Assembly: GCF_049331405.1 (NCBI RefSeq)
Contig: NZ_CP186274.1
Span: 8,246,001 to 8,310,000 of the forward strand
Reading direction: 5' to 3'
From: PoT sp049331405
Lineage (GTDB): Bacteria; Planctomycetota; Planctomycetia; Isosphaerales; Isosphaeraceae
DNA: 64,000 bases
Made by a program: the position numbers and the translations under genes. The notes under the pieces are model-generated. The model was given only the letters and a program-made list of their open reading frames with translations. It ran no database searches and was not told the origin of the DNA. Shown piece by piece: positions 34,495 to 44,218 of the stretch; position 1 is the stretch's first letter; each line of letters starts with the position of its first letter.

Positions 34495-36750
34495 TCAGTT
34501 GTCCGGAAGCGAGATATCCTGACCCGGGATCAAATTATCGTTGGGGCTGTCCAGAATATCGCGGTTCAGCTCGAAGATCTCATTCGCACGACGGGCCGTC
34601 CCAAGTTTCTCTCGAGCAATCTTACGTAGGCTATCGCCTCTCCGAATCCGGTAACGACGGTAGTTGCCGCGTTCGGGTTCCTCGCCCTCGTAGTCGTCGC
34701 TCGGCGGTGTGTAGGTGTTTGAGCGACGGCGAGAGTCGCCGTCCATGTCGGGAAGGGCCAATTCGACCTCGGGTGCATTCTTCAAGGTGCGCCCTTTCGG
34801 GCTCGAGCCCACATTCTGGGCCGAGGTCTTCCGGACGGCCGAAGGGGGATCGATCGCCTCGGTCCGCTTGGCCGATTGCGGCGGGAGGATCAGGTGCTTG
34901 TCCAGTTCTTCGGGGGGCGGCACGATGATCGTCATCCCGACGGCGAGGTCTTCGGGCGCCGCGACAAGCTTCTGATTGGCCTTCCAGAGTGCCTTGTAAT
35001 AGCGGCCCGACCTGTAATATTCACGCGAGATCGTCCAGAAGTTCTCGCCGCTCCTGACGACGTGCTCCTCGGGCTGGATCCGATCGGGATCGGCTGGGGG
35101 CGTCGAGACGGGGATCGCGTCGAGGATGGGCGTCGTCGACGAGGTCGACTCCATCTCGGGCTCGGAAGAGACGATGGTTTCGCCAGAAAACGGCCTCTGT
35201 CCGGCGTTCGGGATCGGCACGAGATCGCTCGGCATCCCGGCGGCAGGTGCCTCCGTCGGAGCGGGTGCTTCCGTCCCGGAAGCGACCGGCGGCTGATCCA
35301 GATTCGGGATATCGTTGACCTTGCCGTCCTGCTGATGACCAGCATTGGAGAGCATCTCGGCCCCGGCGGCTCCTGCACCAGCCGCGATCCCGGCCGCGGG
35401 CAGTGCCAAGGCTCCGGCCCCAACGGCAGGCGCAGCGGGGAGTGGCTCCGCGGCGCCGGTCAGCCCGCTCGAACCCGGCATGGGCACGGTCTCGGGCATG
35501 TTCGCAGGAGGCAAGTTCCCTTCGGCCGGATGAGCCCCAGGTATAAGGCCGTTCGGAGCCGTCCCTGGAGCGGGCGCAGCCGCAGGCTCGAGCCCCGGAG
35601 CGACTGAAGGCGTTGCAGGCGATTGAGTCGCCTCGGAGGCAGGTGCGGTAGTAACAGCCGCAGGAGCCTCGGGCGCCACGGCCGGTGCGGGTGCCGCCTC
35701 AGCCGGACCCGGCAAGGGCATTGGCGAGTTGGCAACATTCGATCCCGCTCCCGCCTGCGCGGGCGTCACCGGCGGCTCCGTAGCGGGAGCGCCAGCCGAA
35801 GGCAAAGCGGCCGACGGCTCGACCGCGGGGGGCGTTTGACCCGCACCCGTGACCTCCAACGCACCGGCTCCCGCCGCGGCTGCAGGAGCGACCGCACCCG
35901 CGGCCCCTTCAGCCGGAGGGGCCGGATCCTTCGAAGGAGTTTCGATGGGAGTGCCCGGCGTACTTGCTGCGAGATGCGGGTCGACCGGAGGAGAAGCTGG
36001 AGCCTCGGCCGCGACGGGCGTCCCCTTGGCCGCAGGATCGGGCGGCGGAATCGGTAGAGCGGCGTGGTTAGCGTCCAGACTTTCTTTGGGGGTCGCATCG
36101 GACGAGGACGGCGTAGCGGTCCCCGCATGGGCCGTCACCATCGGATCGGTCGGCTTGGCTGTCTCGGCCGGCGGTACGGGCGATTGAGGCTCCTCATTCG
36201 AGGCCAGCTTGACATGACTTTCGTCGTGGCTAGCTGTAGGCAATTGCAGCGGATCCTCCTCCGACTCGGGCTTGGAAGCCACTTCAGGAGCGGGAGTCGG
36301 AGCAGCCGCCTGGGCCGGTTCCGCAGTTGGCGTTGGGGCGGCGGTCGTCTGGCTCGTTGCGGGCGGCGGTGAGGTACCGGGTTTTTCTTCGTTCGTGGGC
36401 TTATTCGGCTTCTTAGCGTCGTTGCTGACGGACTTGATCTGATTGGTCGGTGGGGTCTTCGTCCCCTTCTTGAAGATCAGAACTCCCATCAGGATGCCGA
36501 ACGAGATCACGACCGCCAGGCCGAACCGCGTCTCCCTCTTCAACTTCACGACGGCGCCAGGGTTCAGTTGAGCTAAGGGGATGCGAAAGCGCTTGCGAGG
36601 AGCCCGGGCAAGGTCGGGGTTGTGCTCGTGCTCGTGACCATCTTCTTGCTCGGGTTCGTATCCGAGTTGATGCGAGGTCTCGATGACCACGGATCCTTCA
36701 TGGACCAGGGGTTCGTCGTCGCCGTGATGTGGGTGTTGGATCGCGCTCAT
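34495..36750 (-). CDS. Membrane protein with Ala/Pro-rich linker and two C-terminal LysM domains
   Basis: A 751-residue protein with an acidic/histidine-rich cytoplasmic tail, one membrane segment (about residues 77-93, FGLAVVISFGILMGVLIF), a very long Ala/Pro/Glu-rich linker of about 430 residues, and two LysM domains: one at about 560-610 (VRSGENFWTISREYYRSG) and one at the end (IRRGDSLRKIAREKLG). LysM binds peptidoglycan or chitin-like glycans, so the protein can reach from the cytoplasmic membrane to the wall. The start ATG (36750) overlaps the rsmH stop as ATGA, giving translational coupling; a start at 36810 would overlap rsmH by 64 bases. FtsN- or YgaU-like roles are possible; no amidase domain is present. 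Confidence 0.85.
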   Translation of the reverse strand: MSAIQHPHHGDDEPLVHEGSVVIETSHQLGYEPEQEDGHEHEHNPDLARAPRKRFRIPLAQLNPGAVVKLKRETRFGLAVVISFGILMGVLIFKKGTKTPPTNQIKSVSNDAKKPNKPTNEEKPGTSPPPATSQTTAAPTPTAEPAQAAAPTPAPEVASKPESEEDPLQLPTASHDESHVKLASNEEPQSPVPPAETAKPTDPMVTAHAGTATPSSSDATPKESLDANHAALPIPPPDPAAKGTPVAAEAPASPPVDPHLAASTPGTPIETPSKDPAPPAEGAAGAVAPAAAAGAGALEVTGAGQTPPAVEPSAALPSAGAPATEPPVTPAQAGAGSNVANSPMPLPGPAEAAPAPAVAPEAPAAVTTAPASEATQSPATPSVAPGLEPAAAPAPGTAPNGLIPGAHPAEGNLPPANMPETVPMPGSSGLTGAAEPLPAAPAVGAGALALPAAGIAAGAGAAGAEMLSNAGHQQDGKVNDIPNLDQPPVASGTEAPAPTEAPAAGMPSDLVPIPNAGQRPFSGETIVSSEPEMESTSSTTPILDAIPVSTPPADPDRIQPEEHVVRSGENFWTISREYYRSGRYYKALWKANQKLVAAPEDLAVGMTIIVPPPEELDKHLILPPQSAKRTEAIDPPSAVRKTSAQNVGSSPKGRTLKNAPEVELALPDMDGDSRRRSNTYTPPSDDYEGEEPERGNYRRYRIRRGDSLRKIAREKLGTARRANEIFELNRDILDSPNDNLIPGQDISLPDN

Positions 36751-37676
36751 GGGTCCGTAGTCCACTTCGCTCGGGATTTCGACTCCGGCGGGCCAGTCTG
36801 GGTCGGGCATCGTTCGGCAACCCTCAATTTCGCGCTTCGCGCCCTGGGGTTCTCGGCCACTTCTTCCGCCGTGGCGGTCACGGGCTTCCGGGTCAGGACG
36901 TTCAGTCGGTCGTCATCGCGAAACGCGACCTTGACCCTCCGGTCTTCGAGCGAATGGAAGCTGATGATCGCGGCCCGCCCCCCGGGTTTCAGCCAATCGG
37001 GGATGCTGGCCAGGGTCTCATCCAGGTGGTCGAGTTCCTCATTGACCTTGATCCGAAGGGCCTGGAAGACTCGAGTCGCCGGGTCGATCGGCCCCCACTT
37101 CCCGGGGATGCTGCGCCTGACGAGTTCGGCGAGCCTCCCCGTCGTGGTGATCGGCTCGAGCTTGCGAGCCTCGACGATCCTGCGTGCCACTCGCCGGCTG
37201 TGACGTTCTTCGCCGTATTGGTAGAAGATGTCGGCGAGGTCTTCCTCGCGGAGTCGGTTGACGAGGTCGGCGGCGGTGTCTCCCCGGGTCGTGTCGAACC
37301 GCATGTCGAGCGGCCCATCGTTCCCGAAACTGAACCCGCGGTGCCGCCAGTGAAGCTGATCCGAAGAGAGGCCGAGGTCGAGCAAAATCGCATCGACGGA
37401 TTCGAGGCCCAGCCGTTCCAAGACTTCCCCGGCGTCGCTATAGGGGGAATGCACGAGCGTGACGGGCAACTCTTGCGTCACGCCCTCGGCCAGGGCGAGC
37501 ATCTCTGGGTCGCGATCAAATCCGATGACCTTGCCGCTCGTCCCGACTCGCTCCGCCAGGGCCTTCGTGTGCCCCCCTGCTCCGGCCGTCCCGTCGACGA
37601 TGACGCTCCCCTCGCGAGGTGCCAGCCAAGTGAGCACCTCCTCCAGGAGAACGGAGCGGTGAACAGGAGCTGGCAT
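36747..37676 (-). CDS. rsmH: 16S rRNA (cytosine(1402)-N4)-methyltransferase
   Basis: A 309-residue class I methyltransferase (RsmH/MraW) that methylates C1402 of 16S rRNA. It starts HRSVLLEEVL and has the SAM motif DGTAGAGGHTKAL, then FDRDPEML, LDLGLSSDQL, GPLDMRFD and the C-terminal ISFHSLEDRRVK. In most bacteria it begins the dcw cluster with ftsL and ftsI, but here its downstream partner, coupled by ATGA, is a LysM protein. Start codon is uncertain: ATG 37676 gives the usual N-terminus; a GTG at 37694 is also possible. No mraZ is upstream. Confidence 0.95.
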   Translation of the reverse strand: MPAPVHRSVLLEEVLTWLAPREGSVIVDGTAGAGGHTKALAERVGTSGKVIGFDRDPEMLALAEGVTQELPVTLVHSPYSDAGEVLERLGLESVDAILLDLGLSSDQLHWRHRGFSFGNDGPLDMRFDTTRGDTAADLVNRLREEDLADIFYQYGEERHSRRVARRIVEARKLEPITTTGRLAELVRRSIPGKWGPIDPATRVFQALRIKVNEELDHLDETLASIPDWLKPGGRAAIISFHSLEDRRVKVAFRDDDRLNVLTRKPVTATAEEVAENPRARSAKLRVAERCPTQTGPPESKSRAKWTTDP

Positions 37677-38026
37677 ACTGGATTCGATGGACACGGCCGG
37701 TTCTTCGAGGTGTTGGGCTCATCGCCAAGGGCCGGGACGACGCGAAATGCGCCGTGAATCTACCGGAGTCGGCTATCCTGTCAACCCCGCCTGAGCCTGG
37801 GCGACGGGACCGATTGGGGGAATCCGACCGGTCGACACGTAGGCGAGCCGGAGACGGAATCCCCATCCATCGTGAATCATCGGCATCGGGGAAGCATTCG
37901 CTTCAACCCAAAAACGAGGCGGGACTGCCTCGCAACTCATCGAAGCGAGGCAAGGCCCCGATCGTCGCGTGCCGCGTGGAGGATGCCGGCACGCGATTGA
38001 GCCGCTGACTACTCTGATCGATACGC
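37677..38026. other. Intergenic region upstream of rsmH
   Basis: This 350-base region between two minus-strand genes holds the presumed rsmH promoter and a hairpin that may terminate the cupin-like gene. I see no gene. Confidence 0.55.
37910..37952 (-). terminator. Possible terminator of the cupin-like gene
   Basis: An 8-bp stem (TGCCTCGC / GCGAGGCA) followed on the minus strand, after 11 bases, by TTTTT. The gap between stem and T run is longer than usual. Confidence 0.4.
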
Positions 38027-38782
38027 TCATCCGTAGAGCTGATTCGCCCGACCGTAGGTGATCTTCGGGGCCTTGATGCGCCCGCCCGAGATCTTCTCAC
38101 CGATCGGGTCGACGTAGACTCGTCCGGGCTTGCGGGAATTCTCAGGGTTCGTGTCCATGACGTGGATGTTGAAGATAAAAGCCGTTTCGCTTTGGGCGGT
38201 GAACCAGTGGACGTTGTCTCTGTGATCAGAAATCGTTGAATATTCGCCAGGCCGGAAAGTGCGATCTATGCTTGGCTGGATGATGTAGTGGTCGTCATTG
38301 TCCTCGATGCGGTCGTAGTTGCGTCCCCGCAGGTTGCCGCTGAGCACGAGAAAGCCGGTCGCCATGTTGTCATGCCCGTGCGGAATCACCGATCGACCCC
38401 GCGACATGGCGAAGATCTGACGTCCGAAGACGAGTTCGGTGGGAAGCCCCGAAACGTTCTTGAAGTCGACGGGCAGGCTACGCGCGCCCTTGGCCGGGAA
38501 GTTGACCCCGGCGGCGATGCGATCGAAGTCGAGGGTCCGCAAGAGCGCGGGCAGGTCGACACGCGAGTACAACTCCTCGAGCGACTTCTGGAATTCGAGA
38601 TCCTTGACCTTGTGATCGTGGACGTCTCGGGAGATCGATTCGAGCTCCTTGAACCAGGCGTCGACGATCGGGCGGGTGTCGGCGCCGAAGAGTCGGTGTG
38701 CCGCCAGCCCTTCGATGAGGGCCAGGGCCGTGAGGGACCGCAACGCGTCGCGCGTGAACTCTCGCCGGGTTTCGATGGGCAT
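38027..38782 (-). CDS. Cupin-like protein with N-terminal signal-like segment
   Basis: A 251-residue protein starting MPIETRREFTRDALRSLTALALIEG, a Tat-like RRE segment and hydrophobic stretch that may target export. The body has a cupin-style first motif (IPHGHDNMATGFLVLSG) and a second (RPGEYSTISDHRDNVHWF), so a beta-barrel with a metal site from H, H and later H is likely. Cysteine-dioxygenase-like and other cupins share this layout; the substrate is unknown. ATG 38782 has GGAG eight bases upstream; the longer frame from 38911 is unlikely. The gene is divergent from a Ser/Thr kinase. Confidence 0.7.
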   Translation of the reverse strand: MPIETRREFTRDALRSLTALALIEGLAAHRLFGADTRPIVDAWFKELESISRDVHDHKVKDLEFQKSLEELYSRVDLPALLRTLDFDRIAAGVNFPAKGARSLPVDFKNVSGLPTELVFGRQIFAMSRGRSVIPHGHDNMATGFLVLSGNLRGRNYDRIEDNDDHYIIQPSIDRTFRPGEYSTISDHRDNVHWFTAQSETAFIFNIHVMDTNPENSRKPGRVYVDPIGEKISGGRIKAPKITYGRANQLYG

Positions 38783-39055
38783 CGGGATACTCCGGGCTCG
38801 TAAGTCGCGATTCTTGATGGGGACGACCTCTGTCGTCGAGCATAGTCCCGGCCGGTCGACGCCGCCAGTCAGGGCCTCGAGTCCACCCCGAAATGACCAG
38901 GGCACACGCACCGATTAAAACGGTGAAATCAGTGCGCAAAAATTTATGGCTCCCTCGTCTTCGTCAGGTTTTCCGCGGCCCATCAAAACTTTGTTGCGAT
39001 CTTGACTTCCCGTTGTGTTCAACGTGAATTCAACCTACCATACGATAGGAAAGAT

Positions 39056-41497
39056 ATGTCAGCAGGGCTCACACTGGAAACGTCTCGGGGGACCCCGGCG
39101 GTGATTGGCACGACCCTCAACCATCGTTTTTCCCTGGAGAAGGAATTGGGCCGAGGGGGGATGGGTGCCGTCTTCCGTGCGACGGATCAGGTCCTTCAGC
39201 GCGCGGTCGCCATCAAGGTCCTCAAGGACGGCGGTACGCCAGAACTCGCCAAGCAGATCCGCCTTGAAGCCCAGATCCTCGCCCGCCTGCTGCATGACAA
39301 CGTCGTCCGACTCTATGACTTCGGCGAGTACGACGGCACCTCCTTCCTCGTGATGGAAGAGGTCGTCGGGACGAGCTACCTGAAGCGCTGGCGCGAGGTG
39401 AGCCTGATCGAGCGGCTCAAGATCATCGCCCAGGTCGCCGAGGCGCTCGACTACGCCCATCATCAAGGTGTCATCCACCGCGACGTCAAGCCCGGCAATG
39501 TCCTGCTGACCACGGCCAACCAGGCCAAGCTCTCGGACTTCGGACTCTCGACCACGGAAGAATTCGTGGATGACACGAAGACGATCCGGGGCACGCCTCA
39601 TTATATGAGCCCCGAGCAGGCGCAAGGGAAACGTCTCGGGCACCTCACGGATATCTATTCGCTGGGCATCATGCTCTACGAGAGCGCATCGGGGAGCGTC
39701 CCATTCTCCGGCAACTCCATGGCGGTGATCTCCCAGCACGTCAGCGCCCAGCCCGATCCGCCCCGGTCCAGGAACCGAGAGATCTCCGAGAGCCTCCAGG
39801 GGCTCATCCTGCAGATGATCTCCAAGGATCCCAAGAATCGACCGACCTCGGGCAAGGCCGTCGCCGACGCGATTCGGGAGGAGATCCGCCGCGAGCTCAA
39901 CGAGTCGCAGGGGTTCCAGTTGAATCCCTCGGCCCAGTCCAACGGCTCGGCCCTCGCGCCGACGCAGCAGATCACGGCCTCGAGCGTCCCGAAGGTCAGC
40001 CCTTCGCCGGTGGCCGCGACGGTCGCGATCCCCGACTCGGTCCCGGCCATCTCGTCGAAGGCGCTCACCGACGTGGCCCTCGCCAAGCAGATGCTGGCGA
40101 GCGTCCAGTCCGACCCGGTCATCCTCGGCCCCGAAGAGCGATTCCTCTGCGGCCACTACCTGGCGTACTTGCTCGGTGGCTCCCGTCGCCTGGGGATCCT
40201 CCTCCGACGCCCGCTCGACCCGAAGAACGCCGATCGCGCCCGGCTCGTGCTAGCCATGGCCTACGTCATGGCCAATGACGGCTCCGAGGAGTCGATCGCC
40301 CACGCGGCCCGACTCCTGGAAGCTCGCATTGATGTTCGACCTTCGATGAGTCCGGTCGTCGTCGCCAAGTATCTCGCCTTCCGGGATACGGCCGCCAAGC
40401 GCAAGAAGCTGAGGCAGTACCGGAATCAGGTCCTTGAGCTGACGTCGTATGCCCAGAAGAACATGATCGACGCCAAGGGTATGCTCAACCCGGGCCTGAT
40501 CCCCGCGAATTACGACGACCTCCGCAAGCTGGCTCCCGAAAGGACCGAGGTCGACGATCAGCTCGTCGCCCGCTGGAACCGCGTGGCCGAGGTTTGGCGC
40601 CAGGATCCCAAGTTCCGCAACGCCGTCCTCATCTACGCGACGCGCAACGCGGCACGCGACCCGGCGAGCTTCGAGATCTGGCCCGAGGTCGTCTATCCGC
40701 TCATCGAGCGGGCGCGTTGGCAGCGACGGCTTCGCACCACGACCGAGGCCGTCTGGGACAACGTCTGCGAGCGGATCCTCCACGTCCCCGACGCCGGGGT
40801 CCGCATGGATCGGGCCATCCGCGCGGCGGTGCCGTCGCAGGTCGTGCAGGAGATCGACCTGTCGCTCAACGCCTTCTTCGACGAGCCCCTCATCGACGAT
40901 GAGCTGGGGAACGACTCGAAGAGCACTTCCGCCGAGCACGTCTCCATCCGGCTCACCCAGGGCGAGGAGACGCTTCGCGAGCTGACCAGCGACATCGATG
41001 GGGGGAACAAGGACCTGGTCTTCCTCACCTCCCCCGACCCGCTCCGGTTCATGCTCGGCGACCTCCGCGAGCTCTGGCAGGAGGCCGTCGTCTCCCTGCG
41101 TTCACCGGGCTCCAAGGTCGGGCACCGGCTCGTCTCGGTCGGGCCCTATCGCCTGGCGGTGATCCCCTCGATCCGAGGCCGTTCGGCAGGCCAGATCGCG
41201 ATCCAGGGCATGGCCAACAAGCAGATCGAGATGCTCACCCCCTCGATCCGCTTCGGCGGCTCCCCCAACAAGCCGATCGTGGCGGTCTGGGTGTACGAGG
41301 ATCACAGCCTCGCGATCGCCTACCTCGACTTCAAGGGGGTCGAGAACTATATCCTCTGGGATTCGGCGACGAATCTTCAGTCCAACTTCTCCGACCCCGC
41401 TGCCTTGAACCACGCCCTCTTCAACATCGGGCTCGAGGCCCCTGATCAGCTCGACCGGGCCCTCTCGAAGCGGTTCCGACCACGGAACCCGGTCTGA
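39056..41497 (+). CDS. Large cytoplasmic Ser/Thr protein kinase with unique C-terminal half
   Basis: An 813-residue Hanks-type kinase. The kinase domain (about residues 24-290) has a glycine loop GRGGMGAVF, K54 in VAIK, HRDVKPGN with D143, DFG at 161-163 and the HYMSPEQ activation-segment end, all intact. After a Ser/Pro-rich linker (about 300-345) comes a 460-residue region without PASTA, TPR or membrane segments. It has a helical part (about 350-570), a later beta-rich part (about 650-810) with GSKVGHRLVSVGPYRLAV and the end DRALSKRFRPRN. ATG 39056 is chosen because the upstream extension is not conserved-looking. Targets are unknown, but the FHA proteins at 3.4-4.4 kb show that phospho-readers exist nearby. 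Confidence 0.92.
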   Translation: MSAGLTLETSRGTPAVIGTTLNHRFSLEKELGRGGMGAVFRATDQVLQRAVAIKVLKDGGTPELAKQIRLEAQILARLLHDNVVRLYDFGEYDGTSFLVMEEVVGTSYLKRWREVSLIERLKIIAQVAEALDYAHHQGVIHRDVKPGNVLLTTANQAKLSDFGLSTTEEFVDDTKTIRGTPHYMSPEQAQGKRLGHLTDIYSLGIMLYESASGSVPFSGNSMAVISQHVSAQPDPPRSRNREISESLQGLILQMISKDPKNRPTSGKAVADAIREEIRRELNESQGFQLNPSAQSNGSALAPTQQITASSVPKVSPSPVAATVAIPDSVPAISSKALTDVALAKQMLASVQSDPVILGPEERFLCGHYLAYLLGGSRRLGILLRRPLDPKNADRARLVLAMAYVMANDGSEESIAHAARLLEARIDVRPSMSPVVVAKYLAFRDTAAKRKKLRQYRNQVLELTSYAQKNMIDAKGMLNPGLIPANYDDLRKLAPERTEVDDQLVARWNRVAEVWRQDPKFRNAVLIYATRNAARDPASFEIWPEVVYPLIERARWQRRLRTTTEAVWDNVCERILHVPDAGVRMDRAIRAAVPSQVVQEIDLSLNAFFDEPLIDDELGNDSKSTSAEHVSIRLTQGEETLRELTSDIDGGNKDLVFLTSPDPLRFMLGDLRELWQEAVVSLRSPGSKVGHRLVSVGPYRLAVIPSIRGRSAGQIAIQGMANKQIEMLTPSIRFGGSPNKPIVAVWVYEDHSLAIAYLDFKGVENYILWDSATNLQSNFSDPAALNHALFNIGLEAPDQLDRALSKRFRPRNPV

Positions 41498-41539
41498 CCT
41501 GTTGCGGTCTGACTCGGCCCGACTGGGGCGATGCCTGCC

Positions 41540-42568
41540 TCACAGGATGAGCATTGCATCGCCGTAGCTATAGAACCGGTACCGCTGGCGAACGGCCTCG
41601 GCATAGGCCTCCCTGATGAGGTCGACGCCGCCGAGCGCGCTCACCAGCACGAGAAGACTACTCCTCGGTAAGTGGAAATTGGTGAGCAGGATATTCATGC
41701 CCTGGAAGCGATGGCCGGGGCGTAAATAGAGGCGAGTCTCTCCGGCGAACGGCTTTAGCGTTCCCGAGGCGGCCGCCGTCTCCAGGGTCCGAGCCGAGGT
41801 CGTCCCGACCGCGACGATGCGGCCTCCGGCGTCACGCCTCGCCTTGATGGTCTCGACGGCCTCCGGTGTTAGCTCGGCCCATTCGGCATGAAGGACGTGG
41901 TCCTCGATCTGGTCGACCTCGATCGGACGGAAGGTCCCGATGCCGACGTGGAGGGTTGTGTCCACCAGGGCGATATCTCGCGCCTTGAGCCCCTCGAAAA
42001 CGGCCTGGGTGAAGTGGAGCCCGGCCGTCGGAGCCGCCACCGCGCCCGGGACAGCCGCGTATAGCGTCTGATACCGGACACGATCCCCCGGCTCTTCCTT
42101 CCCTTTGCGGATGTAAGGCGGGAGCGGGACCTGACCGTGCAGCTCTAAGAGCGACGTGGCCGATTCTCCCGACTCGGGACGGACCTTCCAGCGCCCCTCG
42201 GTCCCCTTCGACTCGAGGATGAGGCGAAGCCCCTGCCCGACGATGACGGTTTCGCCTTCGATCGGGCGTCCCCGGGTCGTCGCCAGGATTTCCCAGGCTC
42301 CGTCCTCTAATACACGGAGAAAGAGCCCTTCCCACTTCCCGCCGGTCGACTCGCGATGCCCAATGATCCGCGCGGGGACCACCTGGGTGTTGTTCCTCAC
42401 GAGGACGTCACCCGGGTTGAGCAGTTCGGGGAGGTCGCGGAAGGTCCGATGCTCCCAGGTCCCTTCCTGGCGCCGGATCACCATCAAGCGGGCCCGGTCG
42501 CGAGGCTCGGCCGGATGCTGTGCGATCAGCTCATCCGGCAGCACGAAATCAAACGCCGAGGTCTGCAA
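41540..42568 (-). CDS. queA: tRNA preQ1(34) S-adenosylmethionine ribosyltransferase-isomerase
   Basis: A 342-residue enzyme that transfers and isomerises the ribose of SAM onto preQ1-modified tRNA in queuosine synthesis. It starts FDFVLPDELIAQHPAEPRDRARLMV, the typical QueA opening, and contains RNNTQVVPARI, PLPPYIRK, the YAAVPGAVAAPTAGLHFT segment, and the late LTNFHLPRSSLLVLV. Length is normal. It converges on the kinase gene with a 42-base gap and is divergent from the GT4 gene (72 bases between starts). Confidence 0.97.
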   Translation of the reverse strand: MQTSAFDFVLPDELIAQHPAEPRDRARLMVIRRQEGTWEHRTFRDLPELLNPGDVLVRNNTQVVPARIIGHRESTGGKWEGLFLRVLEDGAWEILATTRGRPIEGETVIVGQGLRLILESKGTEGRWKVRPESGESATSLLELHGQVPLPPYIRKGKEEPGDRVRYQTLYAAVPGAVAAPTAGLHFTQAVFEGLKARDIALVDTTLHVGIGTFRPIEVDQIEDHVLHAEWAELTPEAVETIKARRDAGGRIVAVGTTSARTLETAAASGTLKPFAGETRLYLRPGHRFQGMNILLTNFHLPRSSLLVLVSALGGVDLIREAYAEAVRQRYRFYSYGDAMLIL

Positions 42569-42640
42569 TCCACTTCCTCCGAACCGGCTCTCGCGGCGAC
42601 AATGTCTGGCATATGACTTCCGTCGGCCCGACGGTCGTGA

Positions 42641-43888
42641 ATGACGCGTTCAGGAAGGTTCCGACGCAATTCGATCCTCACCGATTGTAACCTCATCGTG
42701 CAACCTCTCGAGCAACGACTCGCCAGGACGTCCCAACTACCCTGGCCCGACGCCCCCATCCCGATCTCGCTGGTGATCACCGACCTCGACGTGGGAGGAG
42801 CAGAGCGCGTCCTGACGACGATCGCCCTGAGGCTCGACCGCCGAAGATGGAACCCCTCGGTGATCGCGCTGGCGGGCGAGGGAAAACTCGCGGAGCCGCT
42901 TCGCGAGGCGGAGATCGACACCGAATGCCTGGATGTGAATCCGCGGAGGCCGATCCGCGCGATCATGAAGCTCGCCGCAGCACTCAGGCGGCGAAAGCCG
43001 TGGCTCATCCAGTCCTTCATGTTCCACGCCAACGTGGCCTCCCGCCTCGCCGCACTCGGTGCCGGGCGTCCGGGCGTCGTTGGAGGACTCCGTGTCGCCG
43101 AGCGGGAGAAATCCTGGCACCTCACCCTCGATAGCCTGACGATGCCACTCTCACGCGGCTCGGTCTGCGTCTCCGAAGGCGTGATGCGGTTCAGCCGCGA
43201 CATCGGGCGTATCGACCCTGGCCGACTCGCCGTCGTCCCCAATGGCATCGATCCGAGGCCTTACGACTCGGCTCAGCCCGTCCCTCGCGCCGACCTGGGC
43301 ATCTTGGAAGGCGGGCAACTCGCCCTCTATGTGGGAAGGCTCGAAGCGCAAAAGGCTCCCGACATCTTGCTCGACGCGGCCGAGATGGTCGCCCAGGCTT
43401 TGCCAGACTGGCACCTCGCAATCGTCGGCGATGGTCCTGAGAGGGCCTCGCTCCAGGAGCGGACCCAGTCGAGCCCCTTGCTCTCGGGCCGGGTCCATTG
43501 GCTCGGACGTCGCGAGGATGTGCCCTCCTTGCTCAAGACGGCGGATGTCCTCGTCCTCCCGTCCCTCTGGGAAGGGATGCCCAATGTGGTCCTCGAGGCC
43601 ATGGCCGCGAGTCGAGCCGTCGTGGCGACCGCCGTGGAAGGGAGCGAGGATCTGGTCGTGCCTGGCAAGACCGGATGGCTCGTGCCGACACGCTCCGCCA
43701 GGGATCTGGCCGGAGCCCTTCTCGAAGCGGCAAGGAACCCCGAGCAAACCATGCGATTGGGCGAATCCGGTCGAAGTCGGGTCGAGGCCCATTTCACGAT
43801 CGAGGGGATGGTCGAGGCCTACGAATCGCTCTGGGCGAGGGTACTCGGTCGAGAGTTCGAGCCGAATCGTCTCAATTCGCATCGCTAA
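42641..43888 (+). CDS. GT4 family glycosyltransferase
   Basis: A 415-residue GT-B fold enzyme. The N-terminal domain opens with ITDLDVGGAERVLTTIA, the acceptor-side glycine motif of GT4; the C-terminal half has LYVGRLEAQKAPDILL, then VHWLGRREDV, LPSLWEGMPNVVLEAMA and GSEDLVVPGKTGWLVP, the nucleotide-sugar donor site. Such enzymes transfer a sugar from UDP- or GDP-sugar with retention, often in exopolysaccharide or lipid glycan assembly. No Shine-Dalgarno is clear before ATG 42641, so the first 30 residues are uncertain. Its neighbours do not define the pathway. Confidence 0.9.
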   Translation: MTRSGRFRRNSILTDCNLIVQPLEQRLARTSQLPWPDAPIPISLVITDLDVGGAERVLTTIALRLDRRRWNPSVIALAGEGKLAEPLREAEIDTECLDVNPRRPIRAIMKLAAALRRRKPWLIQSFMFHANVASRLAALGAGRPGVVGGLRVAEREKSWHLTLDSLTMPLSRGSVCVSEGVMRFSRDIGRIDPGRLAVVPNGIDPRPYDSAQPVPRADLGILEGGQLALYVGRLEAQKAPDILLDAAEMVAQALPDWHLAIVGDGPERASLQERTQSSPLLSGRVHWLGRREDVPSLLKTADVLVLPSLWEGMPNVVLEAMAASRAVVATAVEGSEDLVVPGKTGWLVPTRSARDLAGALLEAARNPEQTMRLGESGRSRVEAHFTIEGMVEAYESLWARVLGREFEPNRLNSHR

Positions 43889-44218
43889 GTACGGATCGCA
43901 CTCAAGATTCTGCTAAATCGGGAAAACCGGGACGGTCGTAGCAGACGGAGAGGCTTGGGCGGAAAAAGCTCGACCTTGATGACTTATGGGTGGTGATGAG
44001 CCAAGTGAGTTCGACCGAATGATTTAGACAGCCCTGGACGCTCACCACCCTCGCATTCCCCAAAACGACTGACTCGGTTAGACTCCGGCAAGTCCAACAC
44101 CGAGGATACTCGAATGGGGTTGATCCATCTCGAATCCAGATAGTGTCTTAGGGCCATGAGTAGCTTGCATGGCCGGTCAAGGATGATCGGCTGATCTCCG
44201 GGAAGGATCCCTCGTTTC
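43889..44218. other. Intergenic region with an inverted repeat
   Basis: This 330-base gap holds no gene. The arms GGGTGGTGA (43988) and TCACCACCC (44042) are complementary, 45 bases apart. It is not an obvious terminator. Confidence 0.5.
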
